Source: CAVSUZ01 sp963791885 (GTDB lineage Bacteria; Pseudomonadota; Alphaproteobacteria; Acetobacterales; Acetobacteraceae). From it: 64,000 nt of DNA. The stretch spans positions 1 through 64,000 of the forward strand of contig CAWBUL010000008.1 of NCBI GenBank assembly GCA_963791885.1. The letters run 5' to 3'. Position 1 is the first letter of the stretch, and each line of letters starts with the position of its first letter. The notes below the pieces were generated by a model, which was not told the DNA's origin, did no database searches, and saw only the letters and a list, made by a program, of their open reading frames with translations. Both the position numbers and the translations under genes were made by a program. Shown here piece after piece: positions 52,303 to 60,795 of this stretch.

Positions 52303-53074
52303 CCGGCTGCACCAGCGCGAAGGCGACGTTCTGCGGGTCACGGGCCTGGATGATCCAGCTTCCGCCCGGGACCTGCATGGGGCCTTGCGTCACCTCCCCG
52401 TCCGCTTCCTTGAGTGTGCGGACAGAGTCCTCGATGTCTTTCACGTTCCAGTAGTACATCCAGGATGGGCTGACATTCATGCCGCAGGCTCCGATTGTCA
52501 GCATCCCGCCCGAGGGCACGCCGTGGATGGCGAAGATCTGGTAGGTGCCCATCGATCCCATGTCGACGGTCCGATCCTTGGTCCAGCCGAACAGGTCGGC
52601 ATAGAAGGTGAAAGCGCGCTGCCATTCGCCGGCACGCAACTCGTTCCATCCGACATGACCCGGCATGCCGGGCTGGCGCTGATCCGGCGCGTCCTTGGGA
52701 ATGGGGTTGAACAGGTTGAATGCCGCCCCGAATGGATCCAGCGCCACGGCGAAGCGGCCAATGCCCGGGATATCGCCTGGCTCTCGGCAGATGGTACCGC
52801 CGGATTGCGCAATGCGCTTCGCCGTGCCGTCCACGTCCCTCGTGCCGATATAGCCGCCCCAGGCCTGCGGCTCCTGCGGGAAGGCAGAGCGGATTCCCCC
52901 GACTTCCTGCCCGTCCGCGCTCATGACCGTGTAGGACATTTCGGGGACCGGCGTGGCGGTCCAGCCCAGAACGCGGCTGTAGAACTTTATCGCGGCTTCC
53001 GGATCCGGGCTGGCGAGTTCGTACCACACGAAACAACCGGCGAAATCGGACTGTGTTTTCGATGCTTGGGACAT
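52286..53074 (-). CDS. VOC (glyoxalase/bleomycin resistance) family protein
   Basis: A 262-residue protein with two beta-alpha-beta-beta-beta modules (FVWYELASPDPEAAIKFYSRVLGW at the start and GWNELRAGEWQRAFTFYADLFGW in the second half). It resembles the two-domain VOC proteins of actinobacteria and proteobacteria of unknown substrate. ATG 53074 is preferred; a GAAAGGGAG site precedes it. Divergent from marR-like gene with a shared operator-like repeat, suggesting control by that regulator. Confidence 0.85.
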   Translation of the reverse strand: MSQASKTQSDFAGCFVWYELASPDPEAAIKFYSRVLGWTATPVPEMSYTVMSADGQEVGGIRSAFPQEPQAWGGYIGTRDVDGTAKRIAQSGGTICREPGDIPGIGRFAVALDPFGAAFNLFNPIPKDAPDQRQPGMPGHVGWNELRAGEWQRAFTFYADLFGWTKDRTVDMGSMGTYQIFAIHGVPSGGMLTIGACGMNVSPSWMYYWNVKDIEDSVRTLKEADGEVTQGPMQVPGGSWIIQARDPQNVAFALVQPASSVQ

Positions 53075-53100
53075 ACGGTCGGCTCCCTTTCCTTCTTTCC

Positions 53101-53130
53101 TTGACACAAATACGTTGATACCAACATACT
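53101..53130 (+). promoter_or_regulatory. promoter with embedded MarR-type operator
   Basis: TTGACA (53101-53106) and CATACT (53125-53130) are spaced 18 bp. Between them GTTG-ATAC-CAAC (53114-53125) is an inverted repeat that extends partly to ACGTTG/CAACAT. A regulator bound there would block the promoter. The expected transcription start is about 53137, next to the ATG at 53138, so the mRNA may be leaderless. Confidence 0.55.
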
Positions 53131-53137
53131 GACCGTC

Positions 53138-53614
53138 ATGTCAACGCGGGATCGCGTTCCCTTCGAAACCACGCTGAGCGTGCGGGACACATGTCTGTGT
53201 TTGCATCTGCAACGGGCGGCACGCGCGTTGGCGCGCCAATTCGACGCGGCGTTCCGGCCGTTTGATCTGACGAACGGACAGTTCTCCTTGCTGATGGCGC
53301 TCAACCGGCCGCAACCGCCTGCAATGGCGCCGGTGGCGGCGCTGCTGGCGATGGACCGGACGACGCTGACCGCGGCGCTGAAGCCGCTGGAGCGCCGGGG
53401 TCTCGTCCAGGTCGATCCCGCCCCCCACGACCGCCGCACGCGCCTGCTCCGGCTGACGCCGGCCGGCCATGCGCTGCTGCTGCGGGCAACCCCGGCGTGG
53501 GAGGCAATGCACCGAGAATTCGAAGAGGCCATCGGTCACGCAGACGAGCTTCGGGCCATGTTGAAGCGGCTGGACGGGTTCACGCCGGCTTTACACAGCA
53601 AATCCGCCGCGTGA
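53138..53614 (+). CDS. MarR-family transcriptional regulator
   Basis: A 158-residue winged-helix protein: helical N-terminus (CLCLHLQRAARALARQFDAAF), HTH with LTNGQFSLLMALN and MAPVAALLAMDRTTLTAALKPLERRGLV, and the wing DRRTRLLRLTPAG. Divergent from the VOC gene; its own promoter contains a short inverted repeat, so autoregulation and control of the VOC gene are likely. The last 24 bp overlap the open frame of the transposase fragment. Confidence 0.9.
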   Translation: MSTRDRVPFETTLSVRDTCLCLHLQRAARALARQFDAAFRPFDLTNGQFSLLMALNRPQPPAMAPVAALLAMDRTTLTAALKPLERRGLVQVDPAPHDRRTRLLRLTPAGHALLLRATPAWEAMHREFEEAIGHADELRAMLKRLDGFTPALHSKSAA

Positions 53615-54478
53615 CGCTGTCAGACCCTGACGGTGGGGGCCATGATGCGAAGCCATGCGGTCCTGATGCGGGAGTACGGCCCTCCTGATCCACACGCCGC
53701 CATCGACCGGCGGCTGGCTCAACCGCTCGCGCAATTTCTCGAGCAGCTCGGGTTTCAAGATGCTCGGCGCTGAATCATTGCAACGCCGCCGCAGCCGTGA
53801 GTCCGAGCCACACAGCGCATCGGCCAGCACCCAGGCGCAGGGGACACCGGCATCGAGAGCAGCAGCGATCAGCTCGCAGGCGATCCGCGGCTTTGTCGCG
53901 AACGCGACGGCTTCAGGAAACTGCACGCGACGGCGGCGTTCCTGATCGCCCGCCCAGGCATCGGGGAGATAGAGCCTGCGGTCGATCAACGCCTGGCCGA
54001 ACCGGCTTGCATAAGCCAGAAAGACACCGATCTGGCAGTTCTCGATCCTGCCAGCCGTTCCAGAATAATGCCGCGCCACGCCAACCGAGTGTTCGCCCTT
54101 CTTGAGGAATCCGGTCTCGTCCACAACCAACACGGCGGACGGATCACCGAGCGACGCAACAGCTTCCCTTCGCACGCGATCACGCAAAGCCTCGGCATCC
54201 CGTGAGCTGCGACCAAGCAGCGGTTGCATCCGATAGGGCCGGCTCAGCCCCGCCTGCTCCGCCATTTGCCAACCTGTCTTGCGCGAAATGCCGGACAGCA
54301 GGCCATCAATGAACGCTCCCGCCGACGCCGCTACGTCAGAGCGGCGGAAGACCGGCGCCAGCCAATTCTTCAGCTTCTTCAGCGCCGTCAGTTCTTCTTC
54401 CCACGCCAAGGCAGATCCCGACCAAACTGCAACCGGCATCCCCGTTCTCTCGACTTGCCGGACCAGCAAATCAACCAT
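53591..54478 (-). pseudogene. IS701-family transposase fragment
   Basis: The frame begins with the IS701-type N-terminus (WEEELTALKKLKNWLAPVFRR, GLLSGISRKTGWQMAEQAG). It keeps the first catalytic Asp (VLVVDETGFLKKGEHSVGV) and probably the second (WVLADALCGSDSRLRR). After that it passes abruptly into SAPSILKPELLEKLRERL and other text, so the segment with the third acidic residue is deleted. No clear terminal inverted repeats were found by eye. Non-functional remnant. Confidence 0.82.
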
Positions 54479-54600
54479 TCAACCAATTCGCAACTGTAGT
54501 ACCAGGCCGCAACTCAAACCAGGATACGACCCTCGCGCCCGATCCCTTGCCGTAACGCTTGGCCTCGTGATTGCATGCCACGCCGTCCGGAGGTCCATGA

Positions 54601-55458
54601 ATGCCGTTTCGTCCGCTCCTCGCCATACTCTTCGTGCTTGCCACCGCCACTGCCGTCCTGGCCCAAACAAAAGAAGGCCCGCCGCTGCGCACAGCGGTCG
54701 ACGGCACGTTCGCCCCGCACGCAATGCCCAAACTCGGCGGCGGACTCGAAGGCTTCCAGATCGACTTGTTCACTGAGGTCGCGCGTCGCATGCACCGCCC
54801 CATCACCATCAATTCCGCCAGCTTCAGCGGCCTGATCCCCGCACTTGAGGCAGGCCGCTATGACTTCCTCGCCGCCCCCACCACCGTTACGCCGGAGCGC
54901 GCCCAGGAACTTCTCTTCACGCAGGGTTACCTCTGGACTGCCTATGAATTCGGCATCCGCAAGGGCGATAAGCCGCTCACCGGCTGGGCGGACCTCAAAG
55001 GCAAGGCCGTGGCCGTCAACAAAGGCACGCCGTACGAAACCCTGTCGCGCCAAATGGGCGAGAAATACGGCTTCCAGACCTTGGTGTTCGACACACAACC
55101 CGACGCCGTACAGGCGGTGCTATCCGGCCACGCCTACGCCACCCTCGCCGGCAACACGGTCATCAAATACGCCGCCAAGCGCAATCCGCAATTCGCCGCC
55201 GACCTCACGCTGGACGACACGAAAGCCCACTGGGCTGCGCCCTTCCGCAAGGATGAAGACGCGCTCCGCGGCGAAATTGACGACGTGCTGAAATGCATGA
55301 AGAAGGACGGCACCGTCGCCAAGCTGTCCGAGAAGTGGTTCGGCGCCAAACCTGCCCCAACCGACTTGGAATATGTCACCTTCCCCGGCCACGGTGTACC
55401 GGGTCTGCCCGGTTATGAACCCAACGCCCCGGATCCCGACTGCTCCAAATACCAGTGA
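54601..55458 (+). CDS. polar amino-acid ABC transporter substrate-binding protein
   Basis: The 285-residue product has a signal peptide (MPFRPLLAILFVLATATAVLA, then QTK) and the SBP_bac_3 fold: RTAVDGTFAPHAMPKLGGG, FQIDLFTEVARRM, YDFLAAPTTVTPERA and LKGKAVAVNKGTPYE. It binds an amino acid or similar compound in the periplasm. Genes for ATPase and two permeases follow directly, making a complete importer. Confidence 0.9.
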   Translation: MPFRPLLAILFVLATATAVLAQTKEGPPLRTAVDGTFAPHAMPKLGGGLEGFQIDLFTEVARRMHRPITINSASFSGLIPALEAGRYDFLAAPTTVTPERAQELLFTQGYLWTAYEFGIRKGDKPLTGWADLKGKAVAVNKGTPYETLSRQMGEKYGFQTLVFDTQPDAVQAVLSGHAYATLAGNTVIKYAAKRNPQFAADLTLDDTKAHWAAPFRKDEDALRGEIDDVLKCMKKDGTVAKLSEKWFGAKPAPTDLEYVTFPGHGVPGLPGYEPNAPDPDCSKYQ

Positions 55459-55515
55459 TCCTAGAGTCCCGTCCGGACCCAATGGCGCACCGAGAAACCC
55501 CACAGGGAGACCTCG

Positions 55516-56334
55516 GTGGTCCTTGTATCCTCAGTGCCCTCCGTGTTGAAACTTAAAGCAGCCAGGGCGCTGAGGCCCGGCACGTCAGACACCCCCTCTC
55601 GTCCCATCGTCGACGTCAGAGCGCTCCACAAACACTTCGGAGCGCTTCACGTCCTGCAGGGCATCGACCTCACCGTCTCCGAAACCGAACTCGTCTTCCT
55701 CATCGGTCCCTCAGGCTCCGGCAAATCCACCCTGCTCCGCTGCCTGAACCTCCTCGAAACACCATCATCTGGCAGCATCTACGTCGATGGCATGGACATG
55801 CTGGATCGCCGCACGGACATCAATCAGGCCCGCCGGCGCATCGGCATGGTGTTCCAGTCCTTCAACCTCTACCCGCACATGACCGCGCTCGGGAATGTCA
55901 TGCTTGCCTTGCGCAAAGCCGCCGGCAAATCCCGCGCTGAGGCCGAGTCCAACGCCCGCGCCGCCCTGGAACGCGTCGGGCTGGCCGATCGTGCCTCCCA
56001 CTACCCGGCCGAACTCTCCGGCGGGCAGCAGCAGCGCGTCGCGATCGCCCGCGCCATCGCCCTCGAACCCCGCGTCATGCTGTTCGACGAGCCCACCAGC
56101 GCGCTCGACCCCGAACTGGTCGGCGGTGTCCTCGCCGTCATGCGCGAGTTGCGGGAAGCCGGGATGACCATGATTGTCGTTTCTCATGAAATGGGTTTTG
56201 CGCGGGCCGCTGCCGATCGCGTGCTGTTCATGGATCACGGCGCGATCGTGGAGGAAGGCTCGCCCGACCAGATCTTCGCCGCCCCACAGCACGAACGTAC
56301 ACGCGCTTTCATCAGCCAGATCCAGCGGCACTGA
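55516..56334 (+). CDS. polar amino-acid ABC transporter ATP-binding protein
   Basis: A 272-residue ABC ATPase (GTG 55516 after AGGGAG) of the HisP/GlnQ type: Walker A GPSGSGKST, Q-loop VFQSFNLYPHMT, signature LSGGQQQR, Walker B VMLFDEPTSALDP and switch His in VVSHEMGFA. The first 30 residues precede the normal family start and may not be translated, since HisP-type proteins usually begin near IVDVRALHKHFG. It powers the two permeases downstream. Confidence 0.92.
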   Translation: MVLVSSVPSVLKLKAARALRPGTSDTPSRPIVDVRALHKHFGALHVLQGIDLTVSETELVFLIGPSGSGKSTLLRCLNLLETPSSGSIYVDGMDMLDRRTDINQARRRIGMVFQSFNLYPHMTALGNVMLALRKAAGKSRAEAESNARAALERVGLADRASHYPAELSGGQQQRVAIARAIALEPRVMLFDEPTSALDPELVGGVLAVMRELREAGMTMIVVSHEMGFARAAADRVLFMDHGAIVEEGSPDQIFAAPQHERTRAFISQIQRH

Positions 56335-56337
56335 CCC

Positions 56338-57000
56338 GTGCGGCACGCCTTCTTCAACACCGCGGTCATGGCCAAATACCTGCCCGACATCGTCGCCGGG
56401 TTTTGGCTGACCGTTCTCCTCGCGCTCTGCGTCGTCGTAACCGGCATTGCCGCCGGCCTGGTCCTCGCCCTGATCCGCTCACTCGGCATTCGCCCGCTGA
56501 ACTGGCTGTTGATCTTCGTCGTCGACTTGTTCCGCGCGCTGCCGCCCCTCGTCATCATCGTACTGATCTATTTCGGCCTGCCCCAGACCGGCTTTTCCCC
56601 TAATGCCTTCGGCACCACCTGGGCCTCGCTCTCCCTCGTGCTGATGGCCTTCTCGGAGGAGATCTTCTGGGCCGGCATCACCGCCGTGCACCGTGGTCAG
56701 TGGGAAGCGGCGCGCTCCACCGGCCTCACTTACAAACAGGCGCTACTATACGTGGTACTGCCGCAGGCGCTGCGACTCACCATTCCTCCGCTCACCAACC
56801 GCACCATCGCTATCACAAAGGGCACCGCGCTCGGCTCCGTCATCGGCCTTTCGGAGATCCTCTCCCAGGCACAATCCGCCGTCTCCTTCAGCTTCAACCC
56901 GTCGCCGCTTACCCTCGGCGCGGCCGCCTACCTGATTCTATTCTTCCCCGTCGTGCTGCTCGGCCGCTGGATCGAAACACGTTTCGGCTGGAAGCGATGA
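56338..57000 (+). CDS. polar amino-acid ABC transporter permease (first)
   Basis: A 220-residue HisM/GlnP-type inner-membrane permease starting with GTG 56338, 3 bp after the ATPase stop. About five hydrophobic segments are present. The cytoplasmic EAA loop that docks the ATPase reads QWEAARSTGLTYKQALLYVVLPQALR. Overlaps the second permease by ATGA. Confidence 0.9.
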   Translation: MRHAFFNTAVMAKYLPDIVAGFWLTVLLALCVVVTGIAAGLVLALIRSLGIRPLNWLLIFVVDLFRALPPLVIIVLIYFGLPQTGFSPNAFGTTWASLSLVLMAFSEEIFWAGITAVHRGQWEAARSTGLTYKQALLYVVLPQALRLTIPPLTNRTIAITKGTALGSVIGLSEILSQAQSAVSFSFNPSPLTLGAAAYLILFFPVVLLGRWIETRFGWKR

Positions 57001-57662
57001 TCCAGTCCTTCTTCAACCCCGAGATCATCGCCGAAGCATGGCCTATTCTGTTACAAGGCCTGCTGATCACGCTGCTCCTGTCGCTCGCCCTTGTGCCGCT
57101 CGGCCTTATCGGCGGCATCTGCCTCGCCCTGCTTTCGACACTGCGCCATGCATGGGTCCGCTGGCCGCTGATCCTCTGGGTCGATTTCTTCCGCGCCTTT
57201 CCGCCTCTGGTGCTGCTGATCTTCCTCTACGCCGGACTTCCCTTCGTCGGTGTCAATCTCGGCGCATTCGGATGCGTCGCGCTCGCCTTCTTCCTCAACA
57301 CCGGGGCATACTACGGAGAAATACTCCGCGCCGGCATCGAGAGCATTCCTGCCGGCCAAACCGAGGCTGCACGCAGTACGGGTCTTACCCGCTTGCAGAC
57401 AATGGTCTACGTTGTGCTTCCGCAAGCAGTGCGCAACGTGCTGCCGGATCTCCTGTCCAATTCTCTGGAAGTGGTAAAATTGACCTCCATCGCCAGCGTG
57501 GTCGCCTTCCCCGAGCTATTGTACCAAGCTCGGCAGGCACAGAGCGTTACATACAACCCGACGCCGATTGTCGCCGCCGCGGTGCTCTATTTCCTCATGC
57601 TGTGGCCGGTCGTGCGCGTGCTCTCGCGTCTCGAAAACCGCGCCATCGTTGCCCACCGATGA
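56997..57662 (+). CDS. polar amino-acid ABC transporter permease (second)
   Basis: A 221-residue paralogue of the preceding permease, with five hydrophobic segments and the EAA loop QTEAARSTGLTRLQTMVYVVLPQAVRN. ATG 56997 overlaps the previous stop (ATGA) and excludes the longer open frame upstream. The two permeases should form the heterodimeric channel of the importer. The stop overlaps the next gene start (ATGA). Confidence 0.9.
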   Translation: MIQSFFNPEIIAEAWPILLQGLLITLLLSLALVPLGLIGGICLALLSTLRHAWVRWPLILWVDFFRAFPPLVLLIFLYAGLPFVGVNLGAFGCVALAFFLNTGAYYGEILRAGIESIPAGQTEAARSTGLTRLQTMVYVVLPQAVRNVLPDLLSNSLEVVKLTSIASVVAFPELLYQARQAQSVTYNPTPIVAAAVLYFLMLWPVVRVLSRLENRAIVAHR

Positions 57663-58522
57663 GCCGTTTTTCGCTCGGCTTCGCGCTGGCTTGCATGTCG
57701 CTTGCTGCGGGGTGCGCCGGCCCGCCCAGGAAGCCGTACACACCCGGTGCGCCGGTCGCCATCGCCCCCGACGCGCACGATCCGCCCTTCGCCACGGTTC
57801 CGTTTGAGCCGATCTCCCGCGAAGCCGTGGTCGCCATCGCGCTGCGCGAGTGGCGTCTATGGGGCAACCGGGTGGATGACGATCCGCCCGGTACTCGCCC
57901 GCCGCCATTGCCGCAGGACAAGCCCGAGCGTTGGCCTGGATATTGGCAGCGCGTCGGCGAATATTGGTGGCTCGGCATGGACACCGGCATGCCGCAGGAC
58001 GCCTGGACCGGCAAACACGATGCAAGTGGCCAGGTCTTCCCCGCCAACCAGGATGCCAACTTCGCCTGGTCCGCCGCCTTCGTCTCGTATGTCATGCGCA
58101 TCGCCGGCGCCGGATCGGCTTTTCCCTATGCTGAGGCGCACTCCACTTATATCGACATTGCCAAGGAAATGGCGACCGGTCAGGTCACAGGCTACATCAT
58201 CACCGCTCGGCGTCCGACCGACTACGCGCCCCAACCGGGCGACCTGATCTGCGAAGCGCGGGGCCGCCGCGCCGAGAGCATCACCTATGACGATCTGCCC
58301 ACCGACCAGTTTCCGGGGCATTGCGATATCGTGGTCGCCGCCGTTCCCGGCCAACTGAGTGTTGTCGGCGGTAATGTGGACGACGCCGTTACCATGAAGC
58401 ACGTGCCCAGCACGCCGGACGGTAAGCTCGCCACACCGGACGGCACCATTATAGACACGCGCTACCCCTGGATGGTCGTAATCAAAGTGCTTTATCCACC
58501 GGGGGCAGCACCCATCTCCTGA
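57659..58522 (+). CDS. DUF2272 lipoprotein coupled to the transporter
   Basis: The 287-residue product (ATG 57659, overlapping the permease stop) has a lipoprotein signal (MSRFSLGFALACMSLAAGCA, lipobox LAAGC). The mature part matches DUF2272: FAWSAAFVSYVMRIAGAG and AEAHSTYID, then PQPGDLICEARG and FPGHCDIVVA. The layout resembles CHAP/NlpC-type amidases, but Ser stands where those have the catalytic Cys (WSAAFVSYV). An envelope-facing hydrolase or binding role is inferred; the substrate is unknown. Translational coupling to the importer suggests a shared task. Confidence 0.82.
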   Translation: MSRFSLGFALACMSLAAGCAGPPRKPYTPGAPVAIAPDAHDPPFATVPFEPISREAVVAIALREWRLWGNRVDDDPPGTRPPPLPQDKPERWPGYWQRVGEYWWLGMDTGMPQDAWTGKHDASGQVFPANQDANFAWSAAFVSYVMRIAGAGSAFPYAEAHSTYIDIAKEMATGQVTGYIITARRPTDYAPQPGDLICEARGRRAESITYDDLPTDQFPGHCDIVVAAVPGQLSVVGGNVDDAVTMKHVPSTPDGKLATPDGTIIDTRYPWMVVIKVLYPPGAAPIS

Positions 58523-58537
58523 ACTTCGCCACGCGGG

Positions 58538-59386
58538 ATGCGTTCGCTGCAAATGAGCGACGAAAGTATCCCCCCGCAGAATCTGAATGAGGAAGAGCAG
58601 GAGCAGGCGGCGAAGGTGGCGGCGCTGCGACCGCATGTGATCCACGAGGTCGTGCGCGAGGAAGGCGAAATCGAAATTCGCCGGAGTTTTGCCGCGCTTG
58701 GCTGGTCCGGTTTCGCGGCAGGCGGATCGATGGGGTTCTCCTTCCTCGGGATGGCTTTGCTCCGTGCCACTTTACCGGATGAGCCGTGGCGCCATGCTAT
58801 CGAAAGCTTCGGCTACACGCTCGGCTTTATCATCGTCATCCTTGGCCGCCAGCAGCTTTACACCGAGAGCACACTCACTGCCGTACTGCCCGTGCTGACC
58901 AACCCGAGCTGGGCGGCCGCGTCGCGCACGGCGCGGCTCTGGGCCATCGTGCTGTGCGCCAACCTGCTCGGCACAGTGCTGTTTGCTGTATTGATTCTAC
59001 CGGAGCCAGCTTTTACGCCGGAAATCCGAACCGCGCTGCTGCAGATTTCACGCGAAAGTGTCGCTGGCTCCTTCGGCCCGGATCTGCTGCGCGCCGTCCT
59101 TGCCGGCTGGATGATCGCGCTCATGGTTTGGCTATTGCCGAATGCAGGCAGTGCGAAAATCCTGGTGATCGCGCTGCTGACCTATATCGTCAGCCTCGGC
59201 CACTTTCCCCACATCGTCGCCGGATCTGCCGACGCCGTCTTTGCCGTCTTCACTGGTCAGGTCTCGTTTGCGGCTTACCTCGTGCACTTCCTGATTCCCA
59301 CCCTGATCGGCAACACGATCGGTGGCACGTCTTTGGTGGCCCTTTTGAATCATGCCCCGGTCGCGGGGGAGCTGAAGGAGGCATAG
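58538..59386 (+). CDS. formate/nitrite transporter-family protein (YfdC-like)
   Basis: A 282-residue FNT-family channel with a charged N-terminal tail (EEEQEQAAKVAALRPHVIHEVVREEGE) and six hydrophobic segments. Family landmarks are WSGFAAGGSMGFSFLGMALL, ILGRQQLYTESTLTAVLPVL, VWLLPNAGSAKILVIALLTY and PTLIGNTIGGTSLVALLNHA. The tail and motifs are closer to YfdC than to FocA. An alternative ATG at 58553 exists. Substrate unknown. Confidence 0.85.
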   Translation: MRSLQMSDESIPPQNLNEEEQEQAAKVAALRPHVIHEVVREEGEIEIRRSFAALGWSGFAAGGSMGFSFLGMALLRATLPDEPWRHAIESFGYTLGFIIVILGRQQLYTESTLTAVLPVLTNPSWAAASRTARLWAIVLCANLLGTVLFAVLILPEPAFTPEIRTALLQISRESVAGSFGPDLLRAVLAGWMIALMVWLLPNAGSAKILVIALLTYIVSLGHFPHIVAGSADAVFAVFTGQVSFAAYLVHFLIPTLIGNTIGGTSLVALLNHAPVAGELKEA

Positions 59387-59494
59387 AGCAGCTCCAGCGA
59401 ATCCGCTCGTTCGTAACAATACTGGCCCGCAGATTTAACCATTTCTTTACCGTTGTGATGGATTTTGCGGATCGTCTTTAAACAGGAGACGATC

Positions 59495-60193
59495 ATGGCG
59501 TCCATCTCAGCGGATGCGAATGGCCATGCAGGCCTGCACGGACTGCTGCACCATTTTTGCGTGGAAATTGCCGATTCTCCCCGCGCCCGGCACGAAGTCT
59601 TCCAACTCCGCCACCAGGTCTACTGTGAGGAACGCGGCTTCGAGCGTGGACTCAACGGAATCGAAACCGATGCGTACGACCTGCGCTCGCACCACGTGCT
59701 GTTGCGCCATCGCGCAACCAACCAGGCCGTTGGTACCGTCCGCCTGATTCTGCCGCGGATCGGCGGCCCAGGCGGTGACCTGCCAATGGAAAGCCTCGCT
59801 GATCTCCCGCGCATACGCTCCCTCCCGCGGCACAGGCTCGCGGAAGTGTCGCGCTTCGCCATGTCCAAACGGTGGCGCGCTTCCGAAGGCTGGAACGGCG
59901 GCCAGCTTCGCCTCGCCCTCGTGCGCGGACTCGTGCGCCTCAGCGCGGAGCAGGACGTGCACTATTGGTGTGCGCTGATGGAACCAACGCTGCTGCGTCT
60001 GCTCCAACGATCGGCGATATATTTCCATCCGGCCGGCGAACTCGTCGAACATCGCGGATGGCGCCAGCCGAGCTACGTTCGCATCAAGGAGATGCTCGCC
60101 CGCATGCAGCAGGAAAAGCCCGACCTGTGGGAATTCATGTCTGAAGGGACGGAGACTGCGGAGACGGAATCAACGCAGGAACTAGTGGCCTGA
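59495..60193 (+). CDS. PEP-CTERM/exosortase-associated-type acyltransferase (GNAT fold)
   Basis: A 232-residue protein with an acyl-homoserine-lactone-synthase-like GNAT start: VFQLRHQVYCEERGFERG, then SHHVLLRHRATNQAVGTVRLIL and LAEVSRFAMSKRWR. This pattern belongs to the acyltransferases that accompany PEP-CTERM/exosortase loci and to N-acyl amino acid synthases. No exosortase gene is nearby. ATG 59495 follows an AACAGGAGACGATC site. The last 59 bp overlap the end of the convergent P-loop gene. Confidence 0.78.
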   Translation: MASISADANGHAGLHGLLHHFCVEIADSPRARHEVFQLRHQVYCEERGFERGLNGIETDAYDLRSHHVLLRHRATNQAVGTVRLILPRIGGPGGDLPMESLADLPRIRSLPRHRLAEVSRFAMSKRWRASEGWNGGQLRLALVRGLVRLSAEQDVHYWCALMEPTLLRLLQRSAIYFHPAGELVEHRGWRQPSYVRIKEMLARMQQEKPDLWEFMSEGTETAETESTQELVA

Positions 60194-60758
60194 ACATCTG
60201 CTGTCCGATGTTCCGGGCCTCTCGCGGGTGGCGCAGATGCACCACACTCAAGTTCGGATATGCGCCGCCAGCCAGCCACTCTGCCGTTTCAATCCCGCGC
60301 TTTGTATGCGTAGACCACGCCCAACGGATCGGGTGGTCGGGCGAGAACAGATGCATCCACCGCTCCCGGTTGCCGGCCCATAACTCGGTTCGCACAAGCA
60401 GGCGGTACACGCTTCGCGCCACAACACGTCGCATTACAATGCCGAGGTCGTAGTCCAGCCAGACCAAGTGTGTGGCGCGCCCCCACACGATCTCCCGCAC
60501 TGGGCCATAATTGCCGTCCGCCACCCAGCACGGTGCGGCAATCGCGTCAGCCACACGGCGCACGAACTCGTCAGGATCGTGTCGCGTCAGATCGCGCCAG
60601 CCAGCCTGCCAGTTGATCGCATCCAGTTCGATATGCGGCAAACGCAGTTGCATCGACAGCCGCCGCGCAAGTGTCGTCTTGCCCGCTCCAGACGTGCCAA
60701 TGATCACGATGCGCAGACCGCTCTCGACGGGCACGCTGCTTGCCGGACCGGTTTCCAC
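60135..60758 (-). CDS. P-loop adenylate/shikimate kinase-like protein
   Basis: A 207-residue protein with Walker A IGTSGAGKTTLARRL and the following PHIELDAINWQAGW, characteristic of the topology-modulation/adenylate kinase-like group (FlaR-like) of small P-loop proteins. Further on are WVADGNYG and WLDYDLGIVMRRVV. Substrate is unknown. It starts with GTG 60758, 37 bp from the divergent alpha/beta hydrolase start. Confidence 0.8.
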   Translation of the reverse strand: METGPASSVPVESGLRIVIIGTSGAGKTTLARRLSMQLRLPHIELDAINWQAGWRDLTRHDPDEFVRRVADAIAAPCWVADGNYGPVREIVWGRATHLVWLDYDLGIVMRRVVARSVYRLLVRTELWAGNRERWMHLFSPDHPIRWAWSTHTKRGIETAEWLAGGAYPNLSVVHLRHPREARNIGQQMFRPLVPALIPSPQSPSLQT

Positions 60759-60795
60759 GCTTCACTGTAATGACCCGATCCTACGGAGGAAACGT

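Noticed and set aside
53591..54478. Complete insertion sequence around the IS701-type fragment
   Set aside because: The third catalytic region is missing and no matching inverted ends were found.
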